Source: Planococcus koreensis
GTDB taxonomy: Bacteria; Bacillota; Bacilli; Bacillales_A; Planococcaceae
Reading direction: 5' to 3'
NCBI RefSeq assembly: GCF_004761975.1
Contig: NZ_RQII01000042.1
Span: 1 to 64,000 of the forward strand
DNA: 64,000 bases
Shown here: piece by piece, positions 1 to 8,423 of the stretch
Layout of the letters: every line of letters begins with the position of its first letter
How positions within the stretch are numbered: the stretch's first letter is position 1
Notes under the pieces: model-generated
The model's database searches: none
What the model saw: the letters and a program-made list of their open reading frames with translations, nothing else
What the model was told of the DNA's origin: nothing
Program-made: the position numbers and the translations under genes

Positions 1-78
1 CGCTCTGCAACGGGCGAAATACGCTCTACAAACCTTAAAATACGCCCCATAACCAGCAAAATACGCTTCTCACCCGAT
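1..78. repeat. Degenerate 21-bp tandem repeat cut by the window edge
   Basis: The word AAATACGC occurs at 17-24, 38-45 and 59-66, exactly 21 bp apart. The following bases (CGCTCT, CGCTCT, CGCCCC, CGCTTC at 1, 22, 43 and 64) keep the same period. About 3.5 diverged units are visible and the array may continue to the left. Read on the plus strand the unit would encode a 7-residue repeat starting Ile-Arg, but no start is visible and a terminator follows at once, so coding is not supported. Confidence 0.6.
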
Positions 79-90
79 TTTATTCCAATA

Positions 91-115
91 AAAAAAGCCC
101 TCGAGGGGCTTTTTT
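91..115. terminator. Bidirectional rho-independent terminator
   Basis: AAAAAAGCCC, a short loop, then GGGCTTTTTT. It has A/T runs on both sides, so it can stop the minus-strand DUF4870 gene and any plus-strand transcript entering from the left. Confidence 0.8.
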
Positions 116-423
116 CATTGATACCATGCTCCGACAATCGGATAATCGAATTTTTCGTTGTTCAATGCTTTGATGATGCCCATAACCGGCACGATGATCG
201 TCATCAAACCGAAAATGATGATCATCGGAATGCCGATGATGACAAATATCAGCAAACTTGAAATGAAGATCAACACGCCCATCGCAAGCTGGAACAGCAA
301 TGCCTGAATCGACAATTTCTTCACTTCTTGGTCGCTCGTAATCAGGAACACGATAAACGGCACTAAAAATGGCGCAAAGAACGCGCTGGCGTGGACGAGC
401 ACTTTCAACCCTGTGTTTTCCAT
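115..423 (-). CDS. DUF4870 small membrane protein
   Basis: This 102-residue protein is almost entirely hydrophobic. Three membrane segments are visible: residues about 10-28, 40-65 and 65-85. The pattern matches the DUF4870 (Tic20-like) family: a conserved D-Q-E-V-K-K loop after the first helix (the SDQEVKK stretch), then a long hydrophobic hairpin ending in a short soluble tail. The ATG at 423 has GGAGG upstream. The family function is unknown and no catalytic residues are visible. It is a single-gene unit closed by the terminator at 91-115. Confidence 0.75.
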   Translation of the reverse strand: MENTGLKVLVHASAFFAPFLVPFIVFLITSDQEVKKLSIQALLFQLAMGVLIFISSLLIFVIIGIPMIIIFGLMTIIVPVMGIIKALNNEKFDYPIVGAWYQ

Positions 424-495
424 CCTCTTGACCTCCAGTCAATTTTCTTGCTTCTTACCTATTATACGGAGGAGCGGCTGAAAAGTTTCAAGAAT

Positions 496-1488
496 TTATT
501 CGCTGATGCGCAAAACGACTTTGCCGAATTGCTTGCCGGCAGCCAGGTAATCAAAAGCTTCCTGGGCTTCATCCAAAGCAAAAGTTTTATCGACTATTGG
601 ATGCGTAGTGTATTGTTCCATATGGGCAATCAAGTCGCGCAGTTCTTCGCGGCAACCCATCGTTGAGCCGAATAATTGGTATTGGCCGTAGAAAAAGCTG
701 CGCAAATTGAAATCGACGTTGTCTGCAGTGGTCGCACCGAAAATGACGATGCGCCCGCCTTTTTTCAGCGCTTCCAACGACCGGTTGAATGTGGCGCCGC
801 CGACGCTGTCAATGACCAGGTCAACGGTTTCGTCTGCTAATTCTTCAACCCAGTTGCTGTCTGTTGCGATGGCGCGGTCTGCTCCGATGCGCAGCGCATG
901 TTGGCGCTTTTCTTCGCTGCGCGATGTCACGATGACGCGGGCTCCGGTATTTTTCGCGTACTGAATGAGGAATGTCGCCACTCCGCTGCCCGCTCCCGGG
1001 ATGAACAAAGTCTGCCCTTTTTCCAATTGCCCTTTTGTGAAAAGTGCACGGTATCCTGTCAGCGCCGGCAGCACGAGGCCACCCGCTTCTTCCCAGCTCA
1101 TATGGGCCGGTTTGCGCTCGATCTGCTCGGCAGAAATCGCGATTTTCTCAGCGAACGTCCCGTGGTCCGGCATGCCGAGAATATCAAATTCCGCCGGCGG
1201 TGCGTCGCTATTGGCAAACCAGCGCAATGCCGGGTTGATGATGACTTCGTCCCCTTCGGAAAAAACCATCACCCCTTCACCCACCGACTCAATAATGCCC
1301 GCTCCGTCAGAACCGACCACCAATGCCTCAGGATTGTCGCCATAACGTTTCAGCAACCCAAGGTCGCGGCGGTTGATGCCCGCTGTTTTCAAACGGACGA
1401 CAACTTCGCCGCTTTTCGCCTCCGGCTCTTGCATGTCTTTCAATTTAAATTGCCCTGCTTCCATAACAAATGCTTTCAATTGCGTCAC
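496..1488 (-). CDS. Zinc-binding alcohol dehydrogenase family (MDR) oxidoreductase
   Basis: A 330-residue medium-chain dehydrogenase/reductase. The N-terminal GroES-like half carries GINRRD and VGSDGAGI. The nucleotide-binding half has GAGSGVATFLIQYA (about residues 164-177), the Rossmann turn for NAD(P)H. The usual Cys-rich structural zinc lobe is missing, so it resembles the quinone-reductase branch more than a zinc alcohol dehydrogenase. The start is GTG at 1488, overlapping the stop of the ArsA-type gene (GTGA), so the two are translationally coupled. It is the last gene of a three-gene operon. The substrate cannot be told from sequence. Confidence 0.85.
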   Translation of the reverse strand: MTQLKAFVMEAGQFKLKDMQEPEAKSGEVVVRLKTAGINRRDLGLLKRYGDNPEALVVGSDGAGIIESVGEGVMVFSEGDEVIINPALRWFANSDAPPAEFDILGMPDHGTFAEKIAISAEQIERKPAHMSWEEAGGLVLPALTGYRALFTKGQLEKGQTLFIPGAGSGVATFLIQYAKNTGARVIVTSRSEEKRQHALRIGADRAIATDSNWVEELADETVDLVIDSVGGATFNRSLEALKKGGRIVIFGATTADNVDFNLRSFFYGQYQLFGSTMGCREELRDLIAHMEQYTTHPIVDKTFALDEAQEAFDYLAAGKQFGKVVLRISE

Positions 1489-2417
1489 CCTTCCGTAAAT
1501 TGTGCACTGAACAGTTCCAATTGCTCCATGCTGATGATATCTTGCGAGAACAACGGAATAAAAATCAATTCCTGCTTCGGAAATGTTTCTTTGATCAGCT
1601 CCAGATACTTCTGTTCGTGCTTTTTCCGTTCCATCAAAAATTCGCCATCCGCCTCTTCAGGCAGCACCTTGTTTATGATCAGCGTCTTTACGTGCAGATG
1701 GTATTTATGCAAGAGCTCCAAGGCTTTTTTCGTTTCCAGAATCGGCAGGCGCTCCGGATTCAGCACAAAGATGAAGCCGGTTTCCTTTTCGTTCAACAGG
1801 ATGTCGCGTGCTTTCGAAAACCGTTCCTGGCGTTCGCGCAGCACTTCATAAATGGGATCCTCCCTCGGCTGGCCGTCATTCAAGAGCGCCGTGTAGTTTG
1901 CATTTGTTTTCCGCCTTTTTTCGAGCAGCCCTTCGATCCACACGCCCATCAATTCAGGCAGCGTCAGCAAACGGATGGTGTGCCCGGTCGGCGCTGTATC
2001 AAAGACCAGCTTATCAAAATTTTTGCGCTCTTCCAAAATGATATGGATCAGTTTGTCGAACAACGCCGCTTCATCCGCGCCAGGAGAAGCTTTCGCCGTA
2101 TCGAGCTGGCGGTTCACTTCCTCCATCATGCTCGTATGGACCGTCCCTTTGATGTTCGCCTTTACCCCTTTGATGTAATTATCCGTTTCGATTTCCGGAT
2201 CGATTTCAAGAGCAAAGAGATTGTCGGCGATTTCGATGGTCTTGCCGCCGATTTCACGGTTAAAGATGTCGCCGACATTATGCGCCGGATCGGTGGAAAC
2301 CAATAAGGTTTTATGGCCTTCCTTAGCCGATTTCCAAGCGATTGCGGCTGCCGAAGTTGATTTCCCGACCCCACCTTTGCCGCCGACAAAGATGATGCTT
2401 TTTGTTAAGACATCCAT
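1485..2417 (-). CDS. ArsA/GET3-family ATPase
   Basis: A 310-residue soluble ATPase of the anion-transporting ATPase (ArsA/Get3) family. The deviant Walker A motif GGKGGVGKST is at residues 12-21, switch I STDPAHN at 41-47, and switch II DTAPTGHT near residue 140. There is one ATPase domain, so it would act as a homodimer. No arsB or arsR is nearby. The gene sits between a small Cys-Cys-tailed protein and an oxidoreductase, so arsenic export is unlikely. A role in metal or tail-protein handling, as in Get3, is only inference. The ATG at 2417 has GAGGGG upstream. Confidence 0.85.
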   Translation of the reverse strand: MDVLTKSIIFVGGKGGVGKSTSAAAIAWKSAKEGHKTLLVSTDPAHNVGDIFNREIGGKTIEIADNLFALEIDPEIETDNYIKGVKANIKGTVHTSMMEEVNRQLDTAKASPGADEAALFDKLIHIILEERKNFDKLVFDTAPTGHTIRLLTLPELMGVWIEGLLEKRRKTNANYTALLNDGQPREDPIYEVLRERQERFSKARDILLNEKETGFIFVLNPERLPILETKKALELLHKYHLHVKTLIINKVLPEEADGEFLMERKKHEQKYLELIKETFPKQELIFIPLFSQDIISMEQLELFSAQFTEG

Positions 2418-2441
2418 TAGTACCCCTCACTTCCTCAATGT

Positions 2442-2699
2442 TCAACAGCAGCGGATGCCGCTTAAAGGAGATTTTTCCATCCCCATCCGCAAATGCCAAT
2501 CGTGAAATTCTTCAATCATATACGGGTACAATTCAAGCGTATAATAATAGACGGGGTTCGGGATCCCGAGCATTTCCGAATACAGCATCAACAGGAACAT
2601 GTCATCCTCAGCACGCAATTCGCGCGCGATTTCGGTGCGGTGCGGCAATTCCAAGACTTCTTCGTAATAAGCGATCAGTTTTTTCAGCTTATCAAGCAT
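2442..2699 (-). CDS. Small ArsA-associated protein with C-terminal Cys-Cys (cory-CC-star type)
   Basis: An 85-residue helical, acidic protein whose last two residues are Cys-Cys, directly before the stop. It contains a Tyr-rich stretch (NPVYYYTLELYPYM) and ends GIRCC. From memory this matches the small family NCBI calls cory-CC-star protein, which is found beside ArsA-type ATPases; I could not check that here. It is the first gene of the operon, 24 nt before the ATPase, with GGGGGTG upstream of the ATG. The paired terminal cysteines could bind a metal, form a disulfide or be modified. Its function is unknown. Confidence 0.7.
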   Translation of the reverse strand: MLDKLKKLIAYYEEVLELPHRTEIARELRAEDDMFLLMLYSEMLGIPNPVYYYTLELYPYMIEEFHDWHLRMGMEKSPLSGIRCC

Positions 2700-2727
2700 G
2701 TCTGCACACCCCCTTCATATGTATAAA

Positions 2728-2760
2728 GAGAAGGGATCACAGCGTACATGATCCCTTCCG
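2728..2760 (-). terminator. Probable terminator after cstA
   Basis: GAAGGGATCA (2730-2739) pairs with TGATCCCTTC (2749-2758). The U-run on the minus strand (TCTTTATA) is weak, so this may be a partial terminator between cstA and the ArsA operon. Confidence 0.5.
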
Positions 2761-2774
2761 GCAGCCAAACCCGT

Positions 2775-4511
2775 CTATTCAATCTCTTCAAATCCAGGAT
2801 CTTTTTTGCTGAGCAGCGCTTGTGCCGCTGTCAAGATGATCCACAGCGTAAAGACGAAAATGATAGCACCGAAAACGAAGAGCAATGTATTAGGCGAATC
2901 TGCGTACCAAGCCCATTGCAGGAATACCTGCTGGAACATCGCCCATAGCGTCATGAACATAAGGAAAATCATCGGTATGATGGTGATCATGTAATTTCGC
3001 CCGAGTTTTCTCAGCCAAATCGAGATCAACAATAAGCTGATGCCGGCCAATAGCTGATTCGATGTACCAAATAACGGCCACAGCAAGTATCCGCCTGAGC
3101 CGAAGCCGTTAGGCCCTTCCGGAATCAACACAAGTGCCGCACTTGCCACGACTGCGATTGTTGTCGCGACGTGTTTTTTCTCCAATGAAGGAATGTTGTA
3201 CTCGACTCCCAGCTCCGAGATGATGTAGCGCATCAAGCGGACAGAAGTATCGAGCGTCGTTGCAGCGAACGATACGACAATGATGGATACGATGGTCGCA
3301 GCGACTTCTCCAGGGATCAACAACCCTTCAGCCAATTTCGAGGCCCCTTGGATAAATGCGCCAAGGCCCGCTCCGCTCGACGCCTGGAAGCTGCTGTAGG
3401 TTGCAAAAAATGCTTCACGGTCCGGGAAGAACGTGATAACCGCAATGATCGAAATTAAGGCCAGAACCCCTTCGCCTACAGCTCCTAAATAGCCGACAAA
3501 ACGGGCATCGGTTTCTTTATCGAGCTGTTTTGATGAAGTCCCGGATGACACAAGCCCGTGGAAGCCGGAAATCGCGCCGCAGGCAATGGTAATGAATAAC
3601 AGCGGGAACCAGGAAACATCTGCGTCAGGGTTTGAAATTGGCGCTGTGATGTCCGGATTCGTAAACAATAGCCCAAGGTACAAGATGCCCAATCCGACGA
3701 TCAATTGATGTGAGTTGATAAAGTCGCGCGGCTGAAGCAATTGCCAAACCGGCAATGTAGACGCGATATAAACGTAGATCATCAAGACGATGATCCAAAT
3801 GAAGAACGCCGTCGAAATGGCACCAAGGCCGAATAATCCTGCACCTTCTTCTCCACCCATATAGCGGACCAAATCGATTTGCAGGAAATCCACTTGGCTT
3901 GAGATGACGGCTGTAAAATACATGACCGCCAGCGCTACAAGTGAAGGCACCAGCATTTTCTTGTTTTTCTTATAAACTGCATGGCCAATCCACACCGCCA
4001 ACGGAATTTGGATGAAGACCGGCAGCACACTGGCCGGGAATGAGATGAATAAGTTCGCGATTACCCAAGCGAATACAGCGTTGACCATAAGCACCAGGAT
4101 GAGGATGATAAAGAGAAACAATACTTTCCCGCGCTGGCCGATCAATCGGTGCGCCAAGGTCCCGACCGACTGCCCTTTATTGCGGACAGACAGCACCAAA
4201 GTTCCAAAATCATGGACCCCCGCTGCAAAAACCGTTCCCAGCACAACCCATAGAACCGCAGGCAGCCAGCCCCAATAAACCGCGATCGCCGGACCAAGGA
4301 TCGGCGCAGCTCCCGCTACAGACGTAAAATGGTGGCCCCACAAAACAAATTTGTTTGTCGGGACGAAATCCACACCATCTTTGTATTTGTGAGCAGGTGT
4401 GACGTAATTCGGATCCAATCTAAAAATCTTCTCCGCGACGAATTTCGAATAAAACCGGTAACCTAAAATGAATACAAAAATTCCGATTGCCGCTAACGCG
4501 ATTGCATTCAA
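2775..4511 (-). CDS. cstA: Carbon starvation protein CstA-family transporter
   Basis: A polytopic membrane protein of 578 residues with about 15-16 hydrophobic segments. The CstA N-terminal signature is clear: a TPAHKYKDGVDFVPT loop, then GHHFTSVAGAAPI(L/V)GP. CstA proteins import peptides or pyruvate when carbon is short. I start at TTG 4511 because GAGGAG lies 9 nt upstream and the protein then begins with the usual N-A-I-A-L hydrophobic start. A TTG at 4520 would add three residues but has no room for a ribosome site. A CcpA box overlaps its promoter, which fits induction on sugar depletion. Confidence 0.93.
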   Translation of the reverse strand: MNAIALAAIGIFVFILGYRFYSKFVAEKIFRLDPNYVTPAHKYKDGVDFVPTNKFVLWGHHFTSVAGAAPILGPAIAVYWGWLPAVLWVVLGTVFAAGVHDFGTLVLSVRNKGQSVGTLAHRLIGQRGKVLFLFIILILVLMVNAVFAWVIANLFISFPASVLPVFIQIPLAVWIGHAVYKKNKKMLVPSLVALAVMYFTAVISSQVDFLQIDLVRYMGGEEGAGLFGLGAISTAFFIWIIVLMIYVYIASTLPVWQLLQPRDFINSHQLIVGLGILYLGLLFTNPDITAPISNPDADVSWFPLLFITIACGAISGFHGLVSSGTSSKQLDKETDARFVGYLGAVGEGVLALISIIAVITFFPDREAFFATYSSFQASSGAGLGAFIQGASKLAEGLLIPGEVAATIVSIIVVSFAATTLDTSVRLMRYIISELGVEYNIPSLEKKHVATTIAVVASAALVLIPEGPNGFGSGGYLLWPLFGTSNQLLAGISLLLISIWLRKLGRNYMITIIPMIFLMFMTLWAMFQQVFLQWAWYADSPNTLLFVFGAIIFVFTLWIILTAAQALLSKKDPGFEEIE

Positions 4512-4562
4512 GCACCTCAACTCCTCGTCATTTTTTCAAGCCACGTACACGCTTGTTCTTCA

Positions 4563-4599
4563 AGCATAAATAACTTCCAGAAGAATGTAAACGTTTTCA
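4563..4599 (-). promoter_or_regulatory. cstA promoter with overlapping CcpA cre box
   Basis: On the minus strand TTTACA (4586-4591), 17 bp and TATGCT (4563-4568) form a sigma-A promoter. The 14-mer at 4586-4599 (plus strand TGTAAACGTTTTCA) matches the cre consensus TGWNANCGNTNWCA at every fixed position and covers the -35. CcpA bound here should block RNA polymerase directly. Confidence 0.8.
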
Positions 4600-4621
4600 G
4601 AGGAATTGTTCAATTATTCCG

Positions 4622-5533
4622 TTAATTTATTTCGTAAAGTTTTAATTTCGTATAAATCGCGTCAAGAACCGGGACGGCAATTTTTTCAGCTGCTGCTTTC
4701 TCCAAAAGATATCCCTGCAGGTGGTCGGCTTCGATTGCCTGCCCCTTCTCCATGTCGCGCTGCATCGATGATTTCATGCCAGGCTGAAGCGAATTGATCT
4801 TGGCCAGCTGATTTTCCGCAATCGTTTCTTTTACAGGGGCGCCGATCGCTTTCATGACTGACACAAGTTCCTGCAAGAGTGCTGCAATGGTGCGCTGGCC
4901 GGATTCCAAATCGCGAATGGGGCCGATCGGCGACTCCATTGCCGCAGTAATGCCTGACATCGCTGTGATGAACAAATATTTATGCCACATATCCTGTTCA
5001 ATATTCGCACTCAGGGAAAAATCGGCTTTTGTGCCCTCGAACGCTCTTTGCACTTCGAGGATGCGGCCGGTCTCTTTTCCTGATCGCTCACCAAAGACCA
5101 ACTGATTCATCGGGCTCGTCTGGACGATTGTGCCGTTTTCGTCGAGCGTGGTTTCGATGAAACAAAGCCCGCCAAGCACCCGCTCTTCTCCGAACGCCGC
5201 CACCAAGTCATCGACATGTGAAATCCCGTTCAATAACGGAAGAATCATTCCGTCTACGCCTACGTACGGACGAATGTCTTCGATTGCGTCTTCCAGCTGA
5301 TAGGATTTTACCGTTAAAATGACCAGATCAAACTGTTCTTCTTGCTGCTGAGCGGTAATCAGTTTCGGGACCAGTTTGACGTCACCGTTAACACTTTTGA
5401 TATTCAAGCCGGTTTGCTCAAGCTGCGCTTTCCTGCGGCTGCGGACTAAGAAAGTGACATCCTGTCCAGTCTCCATCAGCCTCGCACCAAAATAACCGCC
5501 GATTCCTCCGGCTCCAACTATTAAAATTTTCAT
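4622..5533 (-). CDS. 2-dehydropantoate 2-reductase family protein
   Basis: A 303-residue NADPH-dependent ketopantoate reductase-fold protein. The Rossmann motif GAGGIGG is at residues 7-13. The middle carries the family K-S-Y-Q segment (TVKSYQL), and the helical C-terminal half has the conserved K-Y-L (WHKYLFI) and N-S-L-Q-P-G-M-K-S-S-M dimer-site stretch. PanE makes pantoate for coenzyme A, but Bacillota often carry several paralogues. No other pan genes are nearby, so the exact substrate is uncertain. The ATG has GGGAGAGGG upstream. It is a single-gene unit. Confidence 0.82.
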   Translation of the reverse strand: MKILIVGAGGIGGYFGARLMETGQDVTFLVRSRRKAQLEQTGLNIKSVNGDVKLVPKLITAQQQEEQFDLVILTVKSYQLEDAIEDIRPYVGVDGMILPLLNGISHVDDLVAAFGEERVLGGLCFIETTLDENGTIVQTSPMNQLVFGERSGKETGRILEVQRAFEGTKADFSLSANIEQDMWHKYLFITAMSGITAAMESPIGPIRDLESGQRTIAALLQELVSVMKAIGAPVKETIAENQLAKINSLQPGMKSSMQRDMEKGQAIEADHLQGYLLEKAAAEKIAVPVLDAIYTKLKLYEIN

Positions 5534-5603
5534 ATTAACCCTCTCCCTTCTTTATATTGTCTCATTATTCTTGCAAATACCCCAAGGATTTTTACTGCGG
5601 TCC

Positions 5604-5640
5604 ATAAAAAAAGGCAGAGCGCTGCTGCGCCTGCCTTTTC
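5604..5640 (-). terminator. Terminator of the acyl-CoA operon
   Basis: AAAAAGGCAG...CTGCCTTTT forms a stable hairpin (GGCAGAGCGC / GCGCCTGCC) with A/T runs on both sides, just past the stop of the last operon gene. Confidence 0.8.
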
Positions 5641-5661
5641 CGTATATGCACATTTCCACAC

Positions 5662-6636
5662 TCAAGGCTTGAGCACGAGTTTGCCGATTGTCTTCCGGCC
5701 CTGCAGCATTTGATGGGCCTGCGCCGCTTCTTCAAGCGGGTAACTCCCACCTATCGTCAGCGTCAACTGCCCGCTCGCCATATAGCCGAGCAACTCTTTG
5801 AAGCTTTGTTGGAACAGCACCGGGTTGCGCATGATCTGTGGCAGGAAAAATCCGATGACGGATTGGTTCTTGCGCATCAATTGGCCAGGATTGAACGTGG
5901 CTTGCTGGCCGCTCGCCGCTCCAAATATCACAAGTCGGCCGAATGAGGCGAGGCATTTCACCGTTTGGTTGAAGACATCTCCGCCAACCATTTCCAAGGC
6001 AACATCAACGCCTTTTCCTTCGGTGATCTCTTTTACTTTCTCCACCCAGCCGTCTTCCGAATAATTCACGACGTGCGTCGCACCCATCTTTTTCGCGTGC
6101 GCCAACTTTTCATCGGTGCTTGCCGTGGCGATGATTTTGCTGGCACCGAAGATTTTTGCCAATTGCACAGCGATTGCGCCAACTCCGCCTGCCGCCGCGT
6201 GGATCAACACGGTTTCGCCCGGTGCGAGGCGTCCCATTGTCTTGAGGATATGATAAGCACTCAACCCTTGCAGCGGCAATGCTACCGCTTGGTCGAAATC
6301 GACATTATCCGGAACCGGCGTCAACACCCGCTCGTCAACTGCCACGTATTGCGAATAGCCGCCGGATTCGATCAATGCCACCACGCGCTGTCCTTTGCTG
6401 AAATTCCGGACATCGTTCCCTGTTTCCACAATAACGCCAGCCACTTCCGAACCCGGCACATACGGAAGCGCAGTCGGCACGACATACTGCCCTTCGCGCC
6501 TGGCCGTATCCGCGTAATTGACGCCGCTCGACTTCACTTCAATCAATACTTCGCTGCTTCTTGGCTGCGGTTTTTCCGCGTCGCTCCATTTCAGGACTTC
6601 GGGTCCGCCGAATTCTTCAAATTTGATGACTTTCAT
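5662..6636 (-). CDS. NADPH:quinone oxidoreductase family protein
   Basis: A 324-residue MDR-superfamily reductase of the zeta-crystallin/QOR type. It has the N-terminal SSGVNYADTARR and VPGSEVAG substrate-domain motifs, and the cofactor-binding AAAGGVGAIAVQLAK near residue 145. No catalytic zinc ligands are present. It is the last gene of the acyl-CoA operon, 11 nt after the acyl-CoA dehydrogenase, and is followed by a strong terminator. In this setting it could reduce an enoyl or quinone intermediate, for example from an unsaturated or branched substrate, but that is inference. Confidence 0.85.
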   Translation of the reverse strand: MKVIKFEEFGGPEVLKWSDAEKPQPRSSEVLIEVKSSGVNYADTARREGQYVVPTALPYVPGSEVAGVIVETGNDVRNFSKGQRVVALIESGGYSQYVAVDERVLTPVPDNVDFDQAVALPLQGLSAYHILKTMGRLAPGETVLIHAAAGGVGAIAVQLAKIFGASKIIATASTDEKLAHAKKMGATHVVNYSEDGWVEKVKEITEGKGVDVALEMVGGDVFNQTVKCLASFGRLVIFGAASGQQATFNPGQLMRKNQSVIGFFLPQIMRNPVLFQQSFKELLGYMASGQLTLTIGGSYPLEEAAQAHQMLQGRKTIGKLVLKP

Positions 6637-6647
6637 TTTGTTCCTCC

Positions 6648-8423
6648 TTATGACGTGAATTGTTCCGCCGCCAGTATTTTCTGTGCAATGCTGCGTTTCG
6701 CTGCTTTGGCTCCTGACCGCTGAAGCCTGCTCAACTCTTTCGTAATGGCAGGAACAGAATCATGCAGCTCCCTTTCAGAAGCTGTGCCTTGAAGAAGCTT
6801 CCGGGCGTTGAATTCAGTTTCCAGCAATGCTTCATCTACCAGTGCATTTGCCATCTCGATTTTCAAAGCCGCCTGCAGTTCGCCATTAACGTCTATCGCT
6901 TTCGCTGTTCTCAAGACAGCCGATTCAACAGCGAATAAACCAATAGCGATATCGGCCAAGTTCATCAATGTTTCCTGTTCATCCGCTAATTTGGATCCGT
7001 ATGTCCGGTAGGCGATGCCTGCACACAACAGAAAGACGCGGCGAATCGCTTGCACCGCTTCTATTTCCCGGGAAATAACGCTGATTGAACCGACTTTGGG
7101 AGTCTGCATTTCTTCCATAGCCTGCGCGGCAGCGGCTTCAAGCGGTATTTGCCCTTTTCCAGCCGCTTTCAGAAGATTCCCTGGGATGAGCAGCCTATTC
7201 ACTTCATTGGTGCCTTCGAATATCCGGTTGATGCGTGAATCGCGGTAAATCTGTTCGATTTTGTATTCTTTAATATAGCCATAGCCTCCGTGCAATTGGA
7301 GCGCTTCGTCCGCCACAAAATCCAAAGTTTCTGAACCGTATACCTTGCAGATGGCGCATTCCGTTGCGTATTCCATCATTCGCTTGGCGATCAGTCCATG
7401 GTCCTCTGCATCATACAGCCCTTCCAATGCATCTTCGAGATGCCCTGCTGTCCGGTATTGCAGCGATTCCGCCGCATAAATCCGCATCGCCATGCCCGCG
7501 ATTTTTTCTTGCGTTGCAGTGAAATCCGCAATCGCTTTACCGAATTGCCGGCGTTCTTTCGTGTATTTCACAGTCAGCTCCAACGCGTATTTGGCTGCCC
7601 CCATCGTCGCCGAGCCCAAGTTGAAACGGCCCAGATTCAGGACATTCAACGCAATGACATGGCCTTTTCCGACTTCACCCAGCAGATTTTCAACCGGCAC
7701 TTGGCAATCTTCGAAAATCACTGAACGGGTAGATGAGCCTTTGATGCCCATTTTCTGTTCCTCAGCCCCCAGCGCCAATCCCGGAAAATCCTTTTCGACG
7801 ATAAAAGCCGTAAAAGCGTGATTGTCCACTTTTGCGTAAACGATGAACGTATCGGAAAACGCCGCATTCGTGATGAACATCTTCGTGCCGTTCAGCAAGT
7901 AATGGGTTCCCTCGCTATTTAATGTTGCCGTCGTCTGGGCTGCCAAGGCATCCGATCCTGCATTCGGCTCTGTCAGGCAGTATGCACCGATAAATTCACC
8001 GGATGCCAACTTCGGCAAATAACGGGCCTTCTGGTCAGCCGTACCAAAATACGTGATCGGCAATGTGGCGATGCACGTGTGATTCGAATGCGCGACGCCA
8101 TAGCCGCCAGCCGGTCCGAGCGCTTCCCCGACGATGCCTTTGCTGATTTTATCCAATCCGAGTCCTCCGTATTGCTCCGGCACACTATGTCCCAGCAAAC
8201 CAAGTACCCCTGCTTTATCCAATAACGTCTTGACCAGCGTGAAATCCTGCTGCTCGATTTTCTCGTTATGCGGCCGTACTTCGTTTTCCAAAAAACGTTT
8301 CGCCGTTTTGTAAATCATTAGGTGTTCTTCTGTAAAGTCTTCGGGCGTGAACACCCCTTCTGCAGACGGCGCTCTATATAAAAAGCTGCCGCCCCGGTAT
8401 GCCAAAGTTTTATCACTGACCAT
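6648..8423 (-). CDS. Acyl-CoA dehydrogenase, long FadE/VLCAD-like form
   Basis: A flavoprotein of 591 residues that oxidises acyl-CoA to trans-2-enoyl-CoA. It is longer than the usual 380-residue enzymes because of a C-terminal helical extension, as in Bacillus FadE and mitochondrial VLCAD. The N-terminus has GGSFL...FTPEDFTEEH typical of FadE. The FAD-site LTEPNAGSD is present, and IFEGTNE near residue 400 carries the glutamate region of the active site. The ATG at 8423 follows AAGGAGG and overlaps the end of the phosphotransferase gene by 11 bp. A longer reading frame into that gene is not needed. Confidence 0.93.
   Translation of the reverse strand: MVSDKTLAYRGGSFLYRAPSAEGVFTPEDFTEEHLMIYKTAKRFLENEVRPHNEKIEQQDFTLVKTLLDKAGVLGLLGHSVPEQYGGLGLDKISKGIVGEALGPAGGYGVAHSNHTCIATLPITYFGTADQKARYLPKLASGEFIGAYCLTEPNAGSDALAAQTTATLNSEGTHYLLNGTKMFITNAAFSDTFIVYAKVDNHAFTAFIVEKDFPGLALGAEEQKMGIKGSSTRSVIFEDCQVPVENLLGEVGKGHVIALNVLNLGRFNLGSATMGAAKYALELTVKYTKERRQFGKAIADFTATQEKIAGMAMRIYAAESLQYRTAGHLEDALEGLYDAEDHGLIAKRMMEYATECAICKVYGSETLDFVADEALQLHGGYGYIKEYKIEQIYRDSRINRIFEGTNEVNRLLIPGNLLKAAGKGQIPLEAAAAQAMEEMQTPKVGSISVISREIEAVQAIRRVFLLCAGIAYRTYGSKLADEQETLMNLADIAIGLFAVESAVLRTAKAIDVNGELQAALKIEMANALVDEALLETEFNARKLLQGTASERELHDSVPAITKELSRLQRSGAKAAKRSIAQKILAAEQFTS

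Noticed and set aside
898-2306. Long plus-strand open frames of 317 and 278 codons opposite the MDR and ArsA-type genes
   Set aside because: They have no ribosome sites, their products are rich in Phe/His/Arg as expected for antisense of GC-biased genes, and the minus-strand genes have clear families.
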